Source: Paludibacteraceae bacterium (lineage in GTDB: Bacteria > Bacteroidota > Bacteroidia > Bacteroidales > Paludibacteraceae). Taken from it: a stretch of DNA of 64,000 bases. The stretch covers positions 1-64,000 of the forward strand of contig JAFWXW010000009.1 of the NCBI GenBank assembly GCA_017517845.1. Reading direction: 5' to 3'. Under the pieces are notes generated by a model, which did not search any database, was not told where the DNA came from, and saw only the letters and a program-made list of their open reading frames with translations. The translations under genes were made by a program, and so were the position numbers. The first letter of the stretch is position 1. Each line of letters starts with the position of its first letter. This document shows positions 16,964 through 24,946 of this stretch, piece after piece.

Positions 16964-17943
16964 CTATGAATGGATTACATAAAATTATATTTGTTTTGGG
17001 ATTGATTTTGTCTCAAACCATTTCTTATGCACAGGATTATAATTTTTCTAATCATAACACTGTGCCTTATAGTTTAAATCCTGCGTCTGTAGGCGAAACC
17101 AATGCCATAAGATTGGGTGTAAATTACAGAATGCAATGGCCTGTTCTAAACAACAATTATCACACAGTGCGTGTGTCATATGACCAAAATGTGTATAAAA
17201 GAATGTGTTCTGTAGGGGCATTTTATACATACGACCAGATGTCTTCTGTATATTCTGTAAATGAGTTTGGGGTGGTATATTCACATACCATAAGATGTGC
17301 AGATAAGCATTTTATAAGATTGGGTCTGCAAGGAAGTGTTTTTTATAACAAAGTGGATTATTCTTCTCTTACCTTTGGTGACCAATACGATTCCAATGGT
17401 TTTATTGCTCCAGGCAGTATGGAAAATTTGGAAAATGCGTCAAAAACTTTCTTTGATTTTGCTGTAGGTGCATCGTATGTATTTGAAAATCATTTAACTG
17501 TAGGTTTTGCTGTTTATCATGTGGCACAACCAGAAAATGGTTTTTATGATGAGTCTTCATATCTGCCTAGAAGATATGTAGGTAGTGTAAAATTTGTTCA
17601 AGATTTAAAATTGAATCGTGGATTAATGAGTCAAGGATTCTCTGACAATTATTTCTTTGCAAATGTAAATTACCAACATCAAGAAAATTACAAAAGTGCT
17701 TATCTTGGAGTAGGAGTTTGTTTTGAACCTATTATAGTGGGGGCTGCTTATAAAACAAATTTAGATAATGTTCATACCCCATCATTTATGGTAGGTGGAT
17801 ATTATAAAGGTTTTCAATTATATTATATTTTTGACATTTTTGCCTCAGACAAGAAGAATGGTTCATGGTCAAATGAGATTTCTTTAATCTATACATTCCC
17901 TCAACAGAATAAGAAAAATAGGTGCCCAGTGGTATATTGGTAA
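16960..17943 (+). CDS. Type IX secretion system membrane protein, PorP/SprF family
   Basis: The 327-residue outer-membrane barrel protein has a signal peptide ending near SYAQDYNFS. Typical PorP/SprF opening features are NHNTVPYSLNPASVGETN and LGVNYRMQWP. Members assist export or surface attachment of a cognate type B C-terminal-domain substrate. Its start overlaps the stop of the upstream PKD protein (ATGA), strong evidence that the two work as a pair. The N-terminus could begin at ATG 16960 or at the ATG two codons later. A dedicated accessory copy is more likely than the core PorP, because it is paired with one substrate and no core T9SS genes lie beside it. Confidence 0.88.
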   Translation: MTMNGLHKIIFVLGLILSQTISYAQDYNFSNHNTVPYSLNPASVGETNAIRLGVNYRMQWPVLNNNYHTVRVSYDQNVYKRMCSVGAFYTYDQMSSVYSVNEFGVVYSHTIRCADKHFIRLGLQGSVFYNKVDYSSLTFGDQYDSNGFIAPGSMENLENASKTFFDFAVGASYVFENHLTVGFAVYHVAQPENGFYDESSYLPRRYVGSVKFVQDLKLNRGLMSQGFSDNYFFANVNYQHQENYKSAYLGVGVCFEPIIVGAAYKTNLDNVHTPSFMVGGYYKGFQLYYIFDIFASDKKNGSWSNEISLIYTFPQQNKKNRCPVVYW

Positions 17944-17953
17944 TTTTTTTATA

Positions 17954-17982
17954 TTGTAAATCAAAGATTTTTATTAAATTTG
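17954..17982 (+). promoter_or_regulatory. Promoter of efp
   Basis: TTG at 17954-17956 and TAAATTTG at 17975-17982 (18-bp spacing) lie 46 bp before the start. Confidence 0.55.
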
Positions 17983-18028
17983 CACCTTAGTATTTAAAAG
18001 AATTAATTATTTATTTTTTATAAACGTT

Positions 18029-18595
18029 ATGATAAACTCACAAGACATTAAAAACGGTATTTGTATTCGTTTAGACGGCCGTTTGTATTTCGTTATCGAA
18101 TTCTTACACGTAAAACCAGGTAAAGGTAACACTTTCATGCGTACCAAACTTAGAGACGTAGTAGATGGTCGTGTACTAGAAAGAACTTTCCAAATTGGTT
18201 TAAAACTAGAAGATGTACGTGTAGAACGTCGTCCATACCAATACCTATATCAAGAAGGTGAAGATTTAATCTTCATGAACCAAGAAACATTTGAACAAAT
18301 CCCTATCGAAAGAAATAAAATTACAGGTGTAGAATATATGAAGGAAGGTGATATCGTTGATGTTCTTTCTGATACATCTACAGAAACAGTTCTTTCTGCA
18401 GAAATCCCTACCAAAGTGGTTCTTCAAGTTACCTATACAGAACCAGGTCTTAAAGGTGATACAGCAACTAACACCCTTAAACCAGCAACTCTAGAAACAG
18501 GTGCAGAAGTTCGCGTTCCTCTATTTATCAACGAAGGTGAACTTATCGAAATCGACACTCGTGATGGTTCATACGTAGGTCGCGTAAAAGCATAA
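18029..18595 (+). CDS. efp: Translation elongation factor P
   Basis: Relieves ribosome stalling at polyproline stretches by entering the E-site. The length of 188 residues is normal. The three beta-barrel domains are recognisable, with the loop lysine in [13 protein letters not shown] (about residue 34) at the site modified in other species. The C-terminal [14 protein letters not shown] is typical. Which modification this organism uses cannot be told from the window. It stands alone, with its own promoter and a strong terminator. Confidence 0.95.
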   Translation: MINSQDIKNGICIRLDGRLYFVIEFLHVKPGKGNTFMRTKLRDVVDGRVLERTFQIGLKLEDVRVERRPYQYLYQEGEDLIFMNQETFEQIPIERNKITGVEYMKEGDIVDVLSDTSTETVLSAEIPTKVVLQVTYTEPGLKGDTATNTLKPATLETGAEVRVPLFINEGELIEIDTRDGSYVGRVKA

Positions 18596-18623
18596 GTTTT
18601 AAATAACACATTTTCTCAAAATA

Positions 18624-18656
18624 AAAAGGACGACATTGATTCAGTGTCGTCCTTTT
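18624..18656 (+). terminator. Terminator after efp
   Basis: AAAAGGACGACA pairs with TGTCGTCCTTTT around a TTGATTCAG loop region, followed by GTTTTT. Confidence 0.88.
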
Positions 18657-18715
18657 GTTTTTATCAGAGAGGATTGTGTATTGTAATAGAGTCTATTCTA
18701 AGACAGGACGAATAG

Positions 18716-19369
18716 GACACCCTAAATATCTTTCGTAATCAATATCAAGCATATTCAGATTATCAGCCTGGTTTTGGAGGGTATTTAGAAATATTTTATG
18801 ATAGGGTTATAACTAGAAACGCAACAAGACTCATACCAACAATAAGAGAAGGTGTGCTAACGCTAGAAGAACTAGGCCCTTATACAAAAAATCCATTAAT
18901 TGTTAGAGTTCTTAATGAATTACATTTTGTTGAGGATTTGGGTTCGGGTAGAAGAAATATTAAAATGTATGCACCTTTATATTATTCAGAGACTAAAATA
19001 GAAATAAAAAATAGCACACAATTTGAATTTTCAATAACATACAACAACGTTTCTAACAATATAAAAACAGGTAAAGTCGCAGGTAAAGTTGCAGGTAAAG
19101 TTGCAGGTAAAGTTGCAGGTAAAGTTGCAATGAAAAGTAGTAATGATGCAGAGGATAAGATAATAAAATTAATAGTAGTGATAGGGTCAGAAACTTTATC
19201 GGTAAAAGAGATAATGGAGAGGTTAAATCTTAAAGGAGGAGATAACTTTAGAAAAACATATCTTTATCCAGCCTTGAAAGAAGGATATATTATAATGACA
19301 GAAAAAGAAAAACCAAGAAGTCCTAAACAGAAATATTATCTATCAAAGAAAGGGATGCATTTATTATAG
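18716..19369 (+). pseudogene. Remnant of an AlbA/HATPase_c_4-type ATP-binding transcriptional regulator
   Basis: From the stop at 18713 the frame reads DTLNIFRNQYQAYSDYQPG..., then the C-terminal half of an AlbA-domain/HATPase_c_4 protein: YLEIFYDRVITRNATRLIP, REGVLTLEELG, KNPLIVRVLNELHFVEDLGSG. The catalytic N-terminal half is missing and there is no good start codon (GTG 18854 is the first plausible one). After it come five GKVA repeats (19071-19130) and a winged-helix-like C-terminus (SVKEIMERLNLKGG...KYYLSKKG). Repeats such as GKVTGKV between ATPase and helix-turn-helix parts are common in this family. The 5' deletion suggests a decayed gene, though a short product from GTG 18854 (171 residues) is possible. 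Confidence 0.7.
19071..19130 (+). repeat. 12-bp in-frame tandem repeat encoding GKVA x5
   Basis: Five units of GGTAAAGT(C/T)GCA in a row within the regulator remnant. Confidence 0.92.
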
Positions 19370-19419
19370 ATATAAAAAAATAATTGTCACAATTTTTAAA
19401 ATTACTAAAAAATATTAGT

Positions 19420-19427
19420 TATATTTG
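19420..19427 (+). promoter_or_regulatory. Possible promoter of the first LRR gene leader
   Basis: TATATTTG (TAnnTTTG) lies 67 bp before the structured leader begins. No -33 TTG at standard spacing; the nearest is 33 bp away. Confidence 0.4.
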
Positions 19428-19493
19428 TATTGTAAATAAATTAAAATAATAGAATAAGAAACAGAAATTTAAATTTTAAATAATAAATATTTT

Positions 19494-19697
19494 AATAGCG
19501 TTTTGCTATTGTACTTGCATCCGAAAACTGGCACTTTTCTAAACTAACAAGAACAATAGACACTAAACGCCTACGTTTGCGTGGGTTGTGTTTATATGTT
19601 AGTTGGGTATGCCAGTACCTAGGATGAATGTAACACGATTCACGCATTTTTGTATGCCTATACGTAAGCAAATTATTAACTTTAACAATAAAACTTT
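19494..19697 (+). ncRNA. Structured leader RNA, copy 1, upstream of BspA-like gene
   Basis: A short hairpin AATAGC/GCTATT (19494-19510) is followed by nested helices. CATCC (19518) pairs with GGATG (19622); CTGGCA (19528) with TGCCAG (19610); AACTAAC (19542) with GTTAGTT (19598); TAGACAC (19557) with GTGTTTA (19588); and the apical CCTACG (19570) with CGTGGG (19580). Copy 2 at 24741 keeps all of these, with compensatory changes in most stems. Downstream lie ATTCACGCATTTTTG and a conserved stretch up to the start codon. No known Rfam family was recognised. Confidence 0.8.
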
Positions 19698-22600
19698 ATG
19701 AGAAAATTTTTACTTTTATTTACCGCCCTGTTGCTGTCGGTGACGGCAATGGCGTATGACTTTAAGGTAGATGGCTTATGCTATGCTATTGTAGGAGAAG
19801 GTTATTCTGTAGAAGTAACTGCAGAGGCAGACTTTAATAACAACTATCCAGATTTAGTAAAAGCAGTTATTCCTAATTATGTCGAGTATGACAATGCTCA
19901 ATATCGCGTATTAGGTTTAGGAGAAAATGCTTTTAATGGTGCTAAAAACCTAGAAAGCATTGAATTTCCTAGCTATGATGGTGGTTATGAATTTTATATC
20001 AAATCATTTGCTGCAGCTAATTGCCCTAAATTGAAAAATGTAGATTTAGTAGTGGTTTCTGAAATAGGAGATGCTGCATTTGCAGGAGCTGCATTAGAAA
20101 GTATACGAATATGGTGGGGTATAGAGAAAATAGGAAATCAAATCTTTATGGGTTGTAAAAATTTAACAGAGATAAAAGTAGATGAAAACAACGAATATTA
20201 CGACAGTAGAGACAATTGTAATGCAATAGTGGAAACCAAGACTAATACACTTATTATGGGTTGTAATGCTTCTACTATTCCAAATACAGTAACTACTATC
20301 GGAAGATTTGCATTTCAAGGTTGTGAAAATCTAACGATTGAGCATTTGCCAACTAACGTAATAAATGTAGGTTCCAATTCTTTTGATGGAACTCCTTTAT
20401 GTCCTTATACATCTACACCGCAGGAAGGTGCTTTTTATATTGACCATATATTATATCGTTATTATACTTCAAATCCAGAAACTGCTACCACCTTAACAGT
20501 AAAAGAAGGAACACTAGGTATAGCAGAATATGCTTGTGCTGGTATTAAATTTTCGTCACTTACCTTACCTACATCTTTGAAATGTATTGAAAATGGGGCT
20601 TTTACAGATACTCAGTTAGCAACTCTTTCTTTACCAAATTCATTAGAATATATTGGTGAAAATGCTTTTTCTAACAATAACATTATTGTAATTACTATTC
20701 CAGAAAATGTAAAAACAATAGGTGCAGGAGCATTTTATGGCAATGCAATTAATCAACAAATATACTTTAATGCAATAAACTGTGACACACCAAAGGATTC
20801 TGAAAACTATATTCGTTCTACTGTATTTGATAGAGAAGTTGAATCTTTTGTATTTGGCAACAAGGTAGAAAAAATCTCAAATTCATTGTGCGAGGGTATG
20901 TATAATCTTACTCAAATTACTATTCCAAATTCTGTAAAAGAAATTCACGACAATGCATTTGAATATACTTATCTATCTTCTATTACTATCCCAGAAAATG
21001 TATCTAAAATAGGAAATAATGTATTTGTAGGTTGTTATGATTTAACTACAGTAAACTGGAATGCAAAATACTGTACTCGTATTCCATCACAAAATGAATA
21101 TGGTGAAGACGAGGTATATCCATTATTTATGTCTACATACACCTACGATGAAAATCCAGATGAAACTTACCTAGTAGGTGCAAAAAATATTATATTTGGT
21201 AGCGAAGTCGAAAATATTCCTGCGTCTTTGGTGCAATTCAACGAATTAGTAACAGAAATAACAATTCCTTCATCTGTTAAGAGTATAGAAAAATATGCGT
21301 TCGCAGAAAACTATAGTTTAAACACCGTAAATCTGCCTGCTAGTGTAGAAAGTATTCATCCTACAGCGTTTTATAATACTCCTTGGGCTAATGCAAAATA
21401 CGATGCTGCACCAGATGGTCCATATTATATAGGTACTACACTTGTAGAATACAAAGGTGAAATGCCAGAAAACACTGTAGTTGATGTAAAAGAAGGTACT
21501 ACAACTATTGCAGAATATGCACTTTCTCATCCAAATCTTGTTAGGGTAACTTTGCCAGAATCTCTTAAAGAAATTGGTGAGAATGCCTTTTATGGTTCTG
21601 GAGTTGAATCTATAACTATTCCAGAAAATGTAGAAAATATAGGTGCGAATGCTTTCTGGGAATGTAGCAATCTAAAAACTGTAACATGGAATGCAATAGA
21701 TTGTAAAACAAAGGGTGATATTTTTATGTATGGTAATTATAATATAGAATCATTCATTTTTGGAAATAAAGTAAAATCTATTCCAGATAAATTGTGTCAA
21801 GGATTTGAAAATCTAACACAAATAGAATTGCCTTCTAGTATAGAAACAATTGGTGTTCAGGCTTTTGCTGCCTCTGGATTACAATCTTTAGTTATTCCTG
21901 CAAATGTTAGTTATATAGGAAGAGGTGCTTTTGGTTTTTGTGAAAATCTTAAAACATTAACTTGGAATGCAGTAAATTGTCGTACAGATGCATGTGCTAT
22001 AGATGAAGGTACTTTTGAGGGCTATCATGATATCTCATTATCTATTTTCTTCTATTCACCAATCTCAACAGTTACATTCTCAAACAATGTAGAGCGTATT
22101 CCTGCGTATATGTTGAATAGTCAAGACGAATTAAAATCTGTTACTTTACCACAAAGTCTTGAACATATTGGTGCATATGCTTTTGGTGGCACTCGTTTAA
22201 CAACAATATCTGTTCCTTCAAAAGTTTCTTATATAGGTAAAAACGCATTTGGTATATCTAGTTTGAAAAGTTTTGATGTAGCTGAAGCGAACACTACTTA
22301 TGCTTCAAAAAGTGGTATTTTGTTTACCAAAGATTTAACAACAATAGTAGAAATTCCTGGCAATATTGAAGGTGAAATAAATATTCCTGCTCAAACAACA
22401 AACTTAATTGATTTCCAAGAGGATTTAATAGATTCTCCAGTTTCTGCTATAAATGTAGAATCAGGAAATGCATCCTTTACTTCAAAAGATGGAGTGTTAT
22501 TCAACAAGGATATGTCTGTTCTACACATTTATCCTACTTATAAAACTTCAATTGCTTACGAAGTGCCTGCAGAAGTAGTGGAAATAGATACAATGGCTTT

Positions 22601-23612
22601 CATGGGAGCATATTACTTGGAAGAATTAAGTATGTCCGATAATGTAACTAAAATTGGAGCCCTTGCATTTGTTTATAGTCCTTCGTTAGAAAGTGTAAAA
22701 CTTTCAAGCTCATTAAAGATGATTCCACACTTTGCGTTTGAAGAGTGTGTATCTCTAAAAAGTGTGACTATCCCAGAAGGCGTAGAAAAAATAGGTGAAG
22801 GTGCGTTTGCAGAATGTGATGCGCTAACTTCTGTTATTATCCCAAGCACGGTTACAAAAATTGCTTCTGAGGCATTCACTATAGAAACTGAAAATTTACG
22901 CAACGTTTATTGCTACGCAACAACACCTCCCGCTTATTGGGTTCCTTATTATGAAGAGGAGGAAGAAGATGGTTGGTCTGATGGCGATGAAGGGTATATC
23001 TTTACCAACTTCAATGCAAACTTACATGTGCCTGCATCTGCTTTGGAAGACTATAAGTTCCACCCAATGTATCAAGACTTTAAATACATCATGGCAATGG
23101 GTGTTGTTACTGAGCCTACCACAGATGTTACTATTAAACCATCAGATGACAATGCCTTATTTACATGGCCTGTAGTAGATAACGCTGTTTCATATACATT
23201 GGAAATTACTTTTGAGGGCGAATTATTCTGCACCTTAGACTTTAATGCATACGGTCAATTAACCGCATTAAACTTTAAACGCAGTGCTGATGCCACACCA
23301 GCAACAGGCTTCCAATTTACCGTAACAGGTCTAGAAGGTAATACAGAATATGGATATACACTAGAAGCAAAAGACTCTGAAAATAAAGTACTTGACACTT
23401 ACACTGGTACATTTACAACTGGAACTCCAACTGCTGTAGAAGAGGTGAGCGCAGCTTCTATTAAAGTATCAGACGGTACAATCTCTTGTGACGCAGACTA
23501 TCACATCTACAATACCATAGGTCAAGATGTAACAAGCCTAAATGGTAGTTTACAATCTGGCATCTATGTAGTAACAATAGGTGAAGACAAAGTAAAAGTA
23601 ATGGTGAAATAA
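19698..23612 (+). CDS. Giant BspA-like leucine-rich-repeat protein with T9SS type A sorting domain
   Basis: The 1304-residue secreted or surface protein has a signal peptide (MRKFLLLFTALLLSVTAMA). Residues about 60-1100 are BspA/Treponema-type LRRs (LRR_5) of about 23 residues, with IGENAF, SITIPENV and LKTVTWNA signatures. A fibronectin type III-like domain follows (about 1135-1240, NALFTWPVVDNAVSYTLEI). A T9SS type A sorting domain ends the protein (IYNTIGQDV...SGIYVVTIGEDKVKVMVK). LRR_5 proteins often act as adhesins; no ligand can be inferred. A paralogue lies 1.3 kb downstream, with the same leader RNA, signal peptide and C-terminus but a different repeat region. Confidence 0.9.
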   Translation: MRKFLLLFTALLLSVTAMAYDFKVDGLCYAIVGEGYSVEVTAEADFNNNYPDLVKAVIPNYVEYDNAQYRVLGLGENAFNGAKNLESIEFPSYDGGYEFYIKSFAAANCPKLKNVDLVVVSEIGDAAFAGAALESIRIWWGIEKIGNQIFMGCKNLTEIKVDENNEYYDSRDNCNAIVETKTNTLIMGCNASTIPNTVTTIGRFAFQGCENLTIEHLPTNVINVGSNSFDGTPLCPYTSTPQEGAFYIDHILYRYYTSNPETATTLTVKEGTLGIAEYACAGIKFSSLTLPTSLKCIENGAFTDTQLATLSLPNSLEYIGENAFSNNNIIVITIPENVKTIGAGAFYGNAINQQIYFNAINCDTPKDSENYIRSTVFDREVESFVFGNKVEKISNSLCEGMYNLTQITIPNSVKEIHDNAFEYTYLSSITIPENVSKIGNNVFVGCYDLTTVNWNAKYCTRIPSQNEYGEDEVYPLFMSTYTYDENPDETYLVGAKNIIFGSEVENIPASLVQFNELVTEITIPSSVKSIEKYAFAENYSLNTVNLPASVESIHPTAFYNTPWANAKYDAAPDGPYYIGTTLVEYKGEMPENTVVDVKEGTTTIAEYALSHPNLVRVTLPESLKEIGENAFYGSGVESITIPENVENIGANAFWECSNLKTVTWNAIDCKTKGDIFMYGNYNIESFIFGNKVKSIPDKLCQGFENLTQIELPSSIETIGVQAFAASGLQSLVIPANVSYIGRGAFGFCENLKTLTWNAVNCRTDACAIDEGTFEGYHDISLSIFFYSPISTVTFSNNVERIPAYMLNSQDELKSVTLPQSLEHIGAYAFGGTRLTTISVPSKVSYIGKNAFGISSLKSFDVAEANTTYASKSGILFTKDLTTIVEIPGNIEGEINIPAQTTNLIDFQEDLIDSPVSAINVESGNASFTSKDGVLFNKDMSVLHIYPTYKTSIAYEVPAEVVEIDTMAFMGAYYLEELSMSDNVTKIGALAFVYSPSLESVKLSSSLKMIPHFAFEECVSLKSVTIPEGVEKIGEGAFAECDALTSVIIPSTVTKIASEAFTIETENLRNVYCYATTPPAYWVPYYEEEEEDGWSDGDEGYIFTNFNANLHVPASALEDYKFHPMYQDFKYIMAMGVVTEPTTDVTIKPSDDNALFTWPVVDNAVSYTLEITFEGELFCTLDFNAYGQLTALNFKRSADATPATGFQFTVTGLEGNTEYGYTLEAKDSENKVLDTYTGTFTTGTPTAVEEVSAASIKVSDGTISCDADYHIYNTIGQDVTSLNGSLQSGIYVVTIGEDKVKVMVK

Positions 23613-23634
23613 TAGTAGCCGCTAGATAGAGTAG

Positions 23635-23654
23635 GGACACTGCACGCAGTGTCC
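23635..23654. repeat. Palindrome GGACACTGC-AC-GCAGTGTCC, copy 1
   Basis: A perfect 9-bp inverted repeat after the LRR gene. Related copies lie at 41971-41989, 44790-44809 and 61846-61865. The RNA would fold as a tight hairpin. Confidence 0.9.
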
Positions 23655-23673
23655 TTTACTTTTGTAAAATATT

Positions 23674-23716
23674 AATCCCCTCTGGCACTTCGACAAGCTC
23701 AGTGACCGAGGGGATT
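23674..23716 (+). terminator. Terminator-like hairpin CCCCTC...GAGGGG after LRR gene 1
   Basis: AATCCCCTC pairs with GAGGGGATT. The loop carries GGCACTTCGACAAGCTCAGTGACC. A related hairpin ends the second LRR gene at 29070-29114. Confidence 0.7.
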
Positions 23717-23798
23717 TCTATATAAATAAAGGAAAAATAATTTTTAATTCTGAAAATATTCCATATATTTGTATTAGGATAATTAGGCTCTAGGTGTT

Positions 23799-24014
23799 AT
23801 GAATTCAAAGAGTTTATTTTTTACGATTTTTTGTATTGATAATGTAGCATCCTATTTAGGGAAAAATACAACAGAAGTCTATCATACAATGCAAGATGCT
23901 GGTATTATAGATGATTATATTGTGCCTTGTTACGATGTATTGCACACATTTTCAAAAGAATATATCGTAGAAGATTTAGTTTCATATATGAGAAAGAAAG
24001 GAGTGCTATCATGA
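23799..24014 (+). CDS. DUF3791-like small protein, first gene of a DUF3791-DUF3990-DUF3791 module
   Basis: The 71-residue protein resembles the DUF3791 family: a short N-terminal helix with FCIDNVASYLGKNTTEVYHTM, then DAGIIDDYIVPCYDVLHTFSKEYIVEDL. DUF3791 proteins accompany DUF3990 proteins in Bacteroidota and Firmicutes, which suggests the small partner (antitoxin-like) of that pair. The gene overlaps the next one by 4 bp (ATGA). Its biochemical role has not been seen in sequence; the antitoxin idea is inference from gene order and size. Confidence 0.65.
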   Translation: MNSKSLFFTIFCIDNVASYLGKNTTEVYHTMQDAGIIDDYIVPCYDVLHTFSKEYIVEDLVSYMRKKGVLS

Positions 24015-24481
24015 TTTTATATCATACCTCACAATTAGTAATAAATAAACCTGATGTCTCATATTCTCGTAATAATTTAGATTTTGGCAGAGGTTTTTAT
24101 CTTACTTCCCTAAAAGAGCAGGCAGTGCTATATGGTCAACGATTTATTAAGCGAGGTGAAAATGCCTTTCTTAATACGTATGAATTAGATGAGAATATTA
24201 AAGGTTGTAGATATAAAATTTTTTCAACATATAATTCTGAATGGTTGGATTATATAACTGCATGTAGAAAAGGTTTACAATGTGAAGTCTATGATATTAT
24301 AGAAGGTGGTATAGCAGATGATCAAGTGTTTAATACTTTAGATTTATATTTATCAGGTATTTATACAAAGGAACAAGCTTTAGATCAACTAAAATATAAA
24401 AAAACAAATCATCAAGTTTGTATAACATCGCAAGATATATTGGACAATCACTTACATTTTGTTTCTTCTGAAAAATTATAA
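24011..24481 (+). CDS. DUF3990 protein, probable ADP-ribosyltransferase-fold toxin
   Basis: The start is the ATG at 24011, overlapping the upstream stop (ATGA); the longer frame from 23927 runs out of frame through the upstream gene. The 156-residue protein matches DUF3990: it opens with ILYHTS, then LDFGRGFYLTSLKEQA and, near the C-terminus, YTKEQALDQL...QVCITSQ. ILYHTS, GFYLT and the late acidic/Gln position resemble the H-Y-E/Q strands of ADP-ribosyltransferases, so NAD-dependent modification of a target is plausible. Target unknown. It is sandwiched between two small DUF3791-like genes in one operon, like a three-part toxin-antitoxin. No phage or plasmid genes are nearby. Confidence 0.68.
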   Translation: MILYHTSQLVINKPDVSYSRNNLDFGRGFYLTSLKEQAVLYGQRFIKRGENAFLNTYELDENIKGCRYKIFSTYNSEWLDYITACRKGLQCEVYDIIEGGIADDQVFNTLDLYLSGIYTKEQALDQLKYKKTNHQVCITSQDILDNHLHFVSSEKL

Positions 24482-24483
24482 TT

Positions 24484-24693
24484 ATGCAAGCTAATTCTAA
24501 TATATTACAAATGAAGTATGCAAGGATTGTAGAATCATTTGCACACAAAACAGGATTGTCATATGAAGAAGCATTGGGTAAGTTTTACGACTCAGTTACA
24601 TATGATTTAATAAAAAATGGAGTAGCTGATATGCATTGTTTTAGCGATGAATACCTGGTAGATGAACTTTTGATAGAATATAAGTATAAATAA
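24484..24693 (+). CDS. Second DUF3791-like small protein of the module
   Basis: The 69-residue protein starts 2 bp after the DUF3990 stop. The pattern SFAHKTGLSYEEALGKFYDS...DLIKNGVADMHCFSDEYLVDELL resembles the upstream 71-residue protein in size and layout (helix, then an acidic DEYLVDEL end comparable with KEYIVEDL). Two small, diverged partners around one catalytic-looking protein would fit either duplicate antitoxins or a chaperone-like pair. The tail leads into the second leader RNA, so it shares a spacer with the next LRR gene. Confidence 0.6.
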   Translation: MQANSNILQMKYARIVESFAHKTGLSYEEALGKFYDSVTYDLIKNGVADMHCFSDEYLVDELLIEYKYK

Positions 24694-24740
24694 AGAATAT
24701 AGAAACAAAGATATAAGTCTTTAAAATAATAAATATTTTT

Positions 24741-24946
24741 AATAGCGTTTTGCTATTGTACTTGCTCTAAGAAACTGGCACTTTCATAAATCAACAAGCA
24801 CAATAAGCACATGGCGCCCGCGTGTTTGCGTGGGTTGTGTTTATATGTTGATTGGGTATGCCAGTACCTTTAGAGCGTGTAGCACGATTCACGCATTTTT
24901 GTATGCCTATACGTAAGCAAATTATTAACTTTAACAATAAAACTTT
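24741..24946 (+). ncRNA. Structured leader RNA, copy 2, upstream of second BspA-like gene
   Basis: The order of elements is the same as in copy 1. The hairpin AATAGC/GCTATT is at 24741-24757. GCTCTAA (24764) pairs with TTAGAGC (24870); CTGGCA (24775) with TGCCAG (24859); AATCAAC (24789) with GTTGATT (24847); TAAGCAC (24804) with GTGTTTA (24837); and CCCGCG (24817) with CGTGGG (24829). From about 24884 to the start codon the two copies are almost identical. No TAnnTTTG promoter is evident in front of this copy, so it may be transcribed from upstream. Confidence 0.8.

Noticed and set aside
19528..19545. TGGCAC in the leader RNA as a sigma-54 -24 box
   Set aside because: No TTGC at the -12 position, and the bases form the conserved CTGGCA/TGCCAG stem.
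24330..24548. Minus-strand ORF across the end of the DUF3990 gene
   Set aside because: It overlaps two well-supported plus-strand genes and has no family resemblance.
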